The notes beneath the pieces are model-generated. The model saw only the letters and a program-made list of their open reading frames with translations. It did not search any database and was not told the origin of the DNA. Position numbers and translations under genes: made by a program. DNA of 64,000 bases, from NCBI GenBank assembly GCA_029570835.1, contig JAKPTX010000146.1, positions 47,257-111,256 of the forward strand. The letters are read 5' to 3'. The stretch's first letter is position 1; each line of letters begins with the position of its first letter. The stretch comes from Bacteroidota bacterium (GTDB lineage: Bacteria; Bacteroidota; Bacteroidia; Bacteroidales; WCHB1-69). Positions 61,454 to 64,000 of the stretch are shown piece by piece.

Positions 61454-61558
61454 ATTTATTAGCTTAACACATAGAGAATGTTTTTTGTGCTTCTATAATG
61501 AATTAATTCTAACAATTCGTTCAGTGGTTTATTCTCATTTTCTTGTAAAGTATTAAAA

Positions 61559-61610
61559 TTCCGAGTGGGGAAACGGAATAACAAAAGAGTAATACCTATG
61601 CTGCCCCCCC
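61559..61610 (-). repeat. 52-bp dispersed element, copy 5 (reverse)
   Basis: On the plus strand it runs from TTCCGAGTGGGG to CTGCCCCCCC. Read on the minus strand it matches copy 3 through CTCTTTTGTTATTCC. Confidence 0.75.
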
Positions 61611-61636
61611 TTTATTTGAAGGCAGAAATAAGAAGG

Positions 61637-61675
61637 TAGAAGGTAGAATTAAAGGCGGAAATCGGAAGGCGGAAT
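61637..61675. repeat. 39-bp exact repeat, copy 2
   Basis: Identical to 33832-33870 over all 39 positions. It borders a reverse copy of the 52-bp element, as does copy 1. Confidence 0.9.
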
Positions 61676-61730
61676 GAGAAAGTGAAAATTATTTATCATA
61701 TCTTGCTGATATTCACACAAATGTAAACTC

Positions 61731-61761
61731 CTTCTACCTTCTACCTTCTACCTTCTACCTT
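61731..61761. repeat. tandem CTTCTAC heptads
   Basis: About four and a half direct copies of CTTCTAC. Their complement GTAGAAG is present at 61633-61647, so the two could pair across about 90 bp. Confidence 0.85.
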
Positions 61762-61806
61762 GTAAAACCGTAATTCGTAATTTTTCCATACTTTTGTAGG
61801 TTTAAG

Positions 61807-61827
61807 AGTTCCTTATTTAAAGGAACT
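61807..61827. promoter_or_regulatory. hairpin in the 5' leader of the pseudouridine synthase gene
   Basis: AGTTCCTT (61807-61814) and AAGGAACT (61820-61827) form a perfect 8-bp stem with a 5-nt loop, 27 bp before the start codon and after a TACTTTTG -7 box (61789-61796), so it would be in the mRNA leader. Confidence 0.5.
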
Positions 61828-61854
61828 GCCATCACAACGTAACTAATTGAAATA

Positions 61855-62934
61855 ATGAAAGATAAGGAAGAAAAGCGCAGCTTTAATAAAAATAGAAAAT
61901 CGGATAGTGAATCTCCAAAAAGAAAATTTGAATCTGACAAACCCGGAAGGAGAGCTATAAGCACAGATGATAGAGAAGGAAAAAGAAAGTTTGAAGGGGA
62001 GAAAGCCAGAAAGTTTGATAGAGAGAGGAAATTTGACGGGGAGAGAAAAAGAAGATTTGATGGAGAGAAAGAAAGAAAATTCGATGGTGAAAGAAAGAGA
62101 ACCCGAAGAGATGTGACTGCCGAATCGGAAATTTTATCGGATATCATTAGCAAAAGAAAGCAGGAAGGAAGACCCTCTCCCAGAAAGCGCAAAGTCCTTT
62201 CTTTAGAGTATGAAGAACAATATCTCCCCATTCGACTTAATAAATATATCGCCAATGCCGGCGTTTGTTCTCGTCGTGAAGCTGACGTTTTGATTCAAAC
62301 GGGTGCCGTTACGGTAAATGGAGTTGTTGTTACAGAGTTGGGAACCAAAGTGTTACCTACCGATGAGGTTCGTTTTGGAGATAGAATTCTGCAAAGAGAA
62401 AAACCGGTATATCTGCTCCTCAATAAACCGAAAGATTATATCACTACAATGGAAGATGACAGGGATCGGAAACATGTGATGCAGCTGGTCAGAGGTGCTT
62501 GCAAGGAAAGAATTTATCCTGTTGGTCGCCTGGATAGAAATACAACCGGATTGCTTCTTTTTACCAATGATGGCGAGTTAACCAAAAAATTAACTCATCC
62601 TAAACATGGAGTTCAGAAAACCTATTTTGTTGAATTGAACAAAAATTTATCATTTGCCGATTTTGAACAAATTATCGAAGGAATTGAACTTGAAGATGGC
62701 GTGGTTAAGGTTGATGAAATTTCCTATGTTAATGATAATAAGAGAGAAATAGGCATCACGATTCACTCCGGAAGAAATCGGATTGTGCGTCGAATTTTTG
62801 AACATTTAGGGTATGAAGTGGTTAAATTGGACCGTGTTGTTTTTGCAGGATTGACAAAAAAAGATCTGCCTCGCGGGAAGTGGAGATGGTTGACTGAAGC
62901 TGAAATCAACATATTAAAAATGACAATTAAATAA
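61855..62934 (+). CDS. RluB/RsuA-family pseudouridine synthase with charged N-terminal extension
   Basis: 359 residues. Residues 1-115 are a highly charged low-complexity extension with repeats such as RKFDGERKRRFDGEKERKF. Then come an S4 RNA-binding domain (about 122-180: LPIRLNKYIANAGVCSRREADVLI) and the synthase domain with the catalytic Asp in GRLDRNTTGLLLFTNDG. RluB isomerises a uridine of helix 89 of 23S rRNA. The extension is typical of Bacteroidota members. Substrate site not proven. Confidence 0.93.
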   Translation: MKDKEEKRSFNKNRKSDSESPKRKFESDKPGRRAISTDDREGKRKFEGEKARKFDRERKFDGERKRRFDGEKERKFDGERKRTRRDVTAESEILSDIISKRKQEGRPSPRKRKVLSLEYEEQYLPIRLNKYIANAGVCSRREADVLIQTGAVTVNGVVVTELGTKVLPTDEVRFGDRILQREKPVYLLLNKPKDYITTMEDDRDRKHVMQLVRGACKERIYPVGRLDRNTTGLLLFTNDGELTKKLTHPKHGVQKTYFVELNKNLSFADFEQIIEGIELEDGVVKVDEISYVNDNKREIGITIHSGRNRIVRRIFEHLGYEVVKLDRVVFAGLTKKDLPRGKWRWLTEAEINILKMTIK

Positions 62935-62940
62935 AATATA

Positions 62941-63888
62941 ATGAATAATTTCGCACTGATCGGAGCAGCCGGATATGTGGCTCCTCGTCACTTTAAAGCT
63001 ATTAAAGAAACCGGGAATCAAGTTGTATCCATTCTGGATAAGTCTGACAGTGTGGGAATTATTGACTCTTTTTTTCCGGATGCTTCCTTTTTTAACGAAA
63101 CGGAACGATTTGATCGCCACCTGTACAAACTCTTAAAGTCTGATTCCGATCAAAAGGTAGATTACGTTTCCGTCTGCTCTCCCAACTACCTTCATGATGC
63201 CCATATCCGTTTGGCGCTTCGCAATGGTGCGCATGCGATTTGCGAAAAACCGCTGGTGTTGAATCCCTGGAATTTTGAAGGTTTAAGAAATATTGAAGAG
63301 GATACCGGCAAAAATATTTACCATATTTTGCAATTGAGAGTCCATCCCTCCATCATCAAGTTGAAAGAGCAGTTGGAGCAGCAAAAAAAATCCACGAAAT
63401 GGGATGTGGATCTTACCTATATCACCGGAAGGGGACAGTGGTATTACTATTCCTGGAAGTCAGATCCTGAAAAATCGGGCGGTATCACTACCAACATCGG
63501 CTCTCACTTTTTTGACCTGCTCATCTATCTTTTCGGTTCGGTTCAGAATCTGGTTGTGCACGCCCATACTCCCTCGGTAGCTTCAGGATTTATAGAATTG
63601 ACTCATGCGAGAGTGCGTTGGTTTTTAAGTATTGATTGTCGTTTTCTTCCTTTTGAAATTCAAAAAAAGGGGGGACGAACTTATCGCTCCATCCTCATTA
63701 ATAACGAAGAAATAGAGTTCAGTGACGGCTTCACTGATTTGCACACGCTCTCTTATCAAAAAATAATGGATAGGGAAGGTTTCCGCCTGGAGGACGCTTA
63801 TCCCTACGTTTCACTATGCCAACAAGTGAGAGATGCGGAAATAAATCCCTCACATAGTGAACATCACCCTTTTTATGCTCAAATTTAA
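62941..63888 (+). CDS. Gfo/Idh/MocA oxidoreductase, WlbA/WbpB-like
   Basis: 315 residues with an N-terminal Rossmann fold ([20 protein letters not shown]), the CEKPL motif with its catalytic lysine ([12 protein letters not shown]), and [20 protein letters not shown] in the C-terminal domain. These stretches resemble UDP-GlcNAcA 3-dehydrogenases (WlbA, WbpB), which oxidise UDP-N-acetylglucosaminuronate in O-antigen sugar synthesis. A WlbB-like acetyltransferase is at 4168-4737. It follows the pseudouridine synthase by 6 bp and precedes thyA by 11 bp. Sugar substrate is inferred. Confidence 0.85.
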   Translation: MNNFALIGAAGYVAPRHFKAIKETGNQVVSILDKSDSVGIIDSFFPDASFFNETERFDRHLYKLLKSDSDQKVDYVSVCSPNYLHDAHIRLALRNGAHAICEKPLVLNPWNFEGLRNIEEDTGKNIYHILQLRVHPSIIKLKEQLEQQKKSTKWDVDLTYITGRGQWYYYSWKSDPEKSGGITTNIGSHFFDLLIYLFGSVQNLVVHAHTPSVASGFIELTHARVRWFLSIDCRFLPFEIQKKGGRTYRSILINNEEIEFSDGFTDLHTLSYQKIMDREGFRLEDAYPYVSLCQQVRDAEINPSHSEHHPFYAQI

Positions 63889-63899
63889 TAGATACCACT

Positions 63900-64000
63900 A
63901 TGAAACAATATCTTGATCTAATGAGGTTAATCAAAGAGGAAGGCTCCTTGAAAACCGACAGAACAGGAACCGGGACAAAGAGTCTTTTTGGTCACCAACT
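63900..64000 (+). CDS. thyA: thymidylate synthase, N-terminal end (partial)
   Basis: The ATG at 63900 opens a frame to the window edge that encodes 33 residues, [20 protein letters not shown] followed by [14 protein letters not shown]. This is the typical start of ThyA, with the phosphate-binding arginine in KTDRTGTGT. It would convert dUMP to dTMP using methylenetetrahydrofolate. It lies 11 bp downstream of the WlbA-like gene on the same strand. Confidence 0.95.
   Translation, partial: MKQYLDLMRLIKEEGSLKTDRTGTGTKSLFGHQ

Larger units (their letters stand above)
61454..61854. repeat. repeat-rich intergenic region G
   Basis: A 401-bp gap with copy 5 of the 52-bp element in reverse (61559-61610), GTAGAAG and GGCGGAA heptads including the 39-bp exact repeat (61637-61675), tandem CTTCTAC units (61731-61761), a TACTTTTG -7 box (61789-61796), an 8-bp hairpin (61807-61827) and a 17-bp sequence (61834-61850) shared with region E. 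No gene is evident. Confidence 0.75.

Noticed and set aside
61731..61761. CRISPR-like array
   Set aside because: Seven-base tandem units with no spacers and no cas genes nearby.

Overview
The window reads as a chromosomal segment of an AT-rich member of the Bacteroidota. The evidence is: two proteins with type IX secretion sorting domains, recurrent promoters of the phylum type (TTG about 19 nt before TAnnTTTG), mostly weak Shine-Dalgarno signals, a DUF4175 protein, a tyrosine recombinase next to rpsU and hpf, and a gene pair resembling the glycine-lipid acyltransferases GlsB and GlsA. No rRNA, tRNA, CRISPR array or transposase was seen. Genus cannot be fixed from the sequence alone.

Layout. 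1-14.3 kb: the end of an AtpZ/AtpI-like gene and a membrane partner, a large T9SS type-B surface protein, pta, a sugar N-acetyltransferase, a thioesterase, rpsU-xerC-hpf-phosphopantetheinyl transferase, an M28 peptidase with DUF59 and YitT genes, an RHS remnant with a lipoprotein, a CorC-like protein and a U32 protein. 14.4-34 kb: a secreted DUF4838 glycosidase-like protein, prfA, trxA, a MATE transporter, then an accessory stretch (two unknown secreted proteins, an AbiE toxin-antitoxin pair, cysteine desulfidase), aspS, a Wzz/O-antigen ligase/ilvA run and a TolB/BamA-like giant. 34-46.5 kb: almost entirely minus strand, with cell-envelope genes (sensor kinase, MoxR, SurA-like, META lipoprotein, EngB, GlsB/GlsA, EnvC-like, MFS). 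47.2-56.1 kb: entirely plus strand, rpiB, LutB-like, DUF4175, SGNH hydrolase, ybeY, mnmG. 56.4-64 kb: methylmalonyl-CoA mutase, an orphan RHS tip cassette, a pseudouridine synthase, a WlbA-like oxidoreductase and the start of thyA.

Two things stand out. First, a 735-bp very AT-rich gap at 46465-47199 lies exactly where gene orientation switches from minus to plus. It carries several DnaA-box-like 9-mers, and three 14/16 matches to the ParB site parS lie within about 13 kb of it; this is a strong candidate for the replication origin. Second, gaps around accessory genes carry a family of dispersed repeats: five copies of a roughly 52-bp element running from a G-run plus CAG to CCCCACTC, heptad-like GGCGGAA and AATTACG repeats, and a 29-bp promoter-bearing module. 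That module sits in front of an orphan RHS tip gene, which looks like a displaced toxin cassette with overlapping downstream immunity-like genes.
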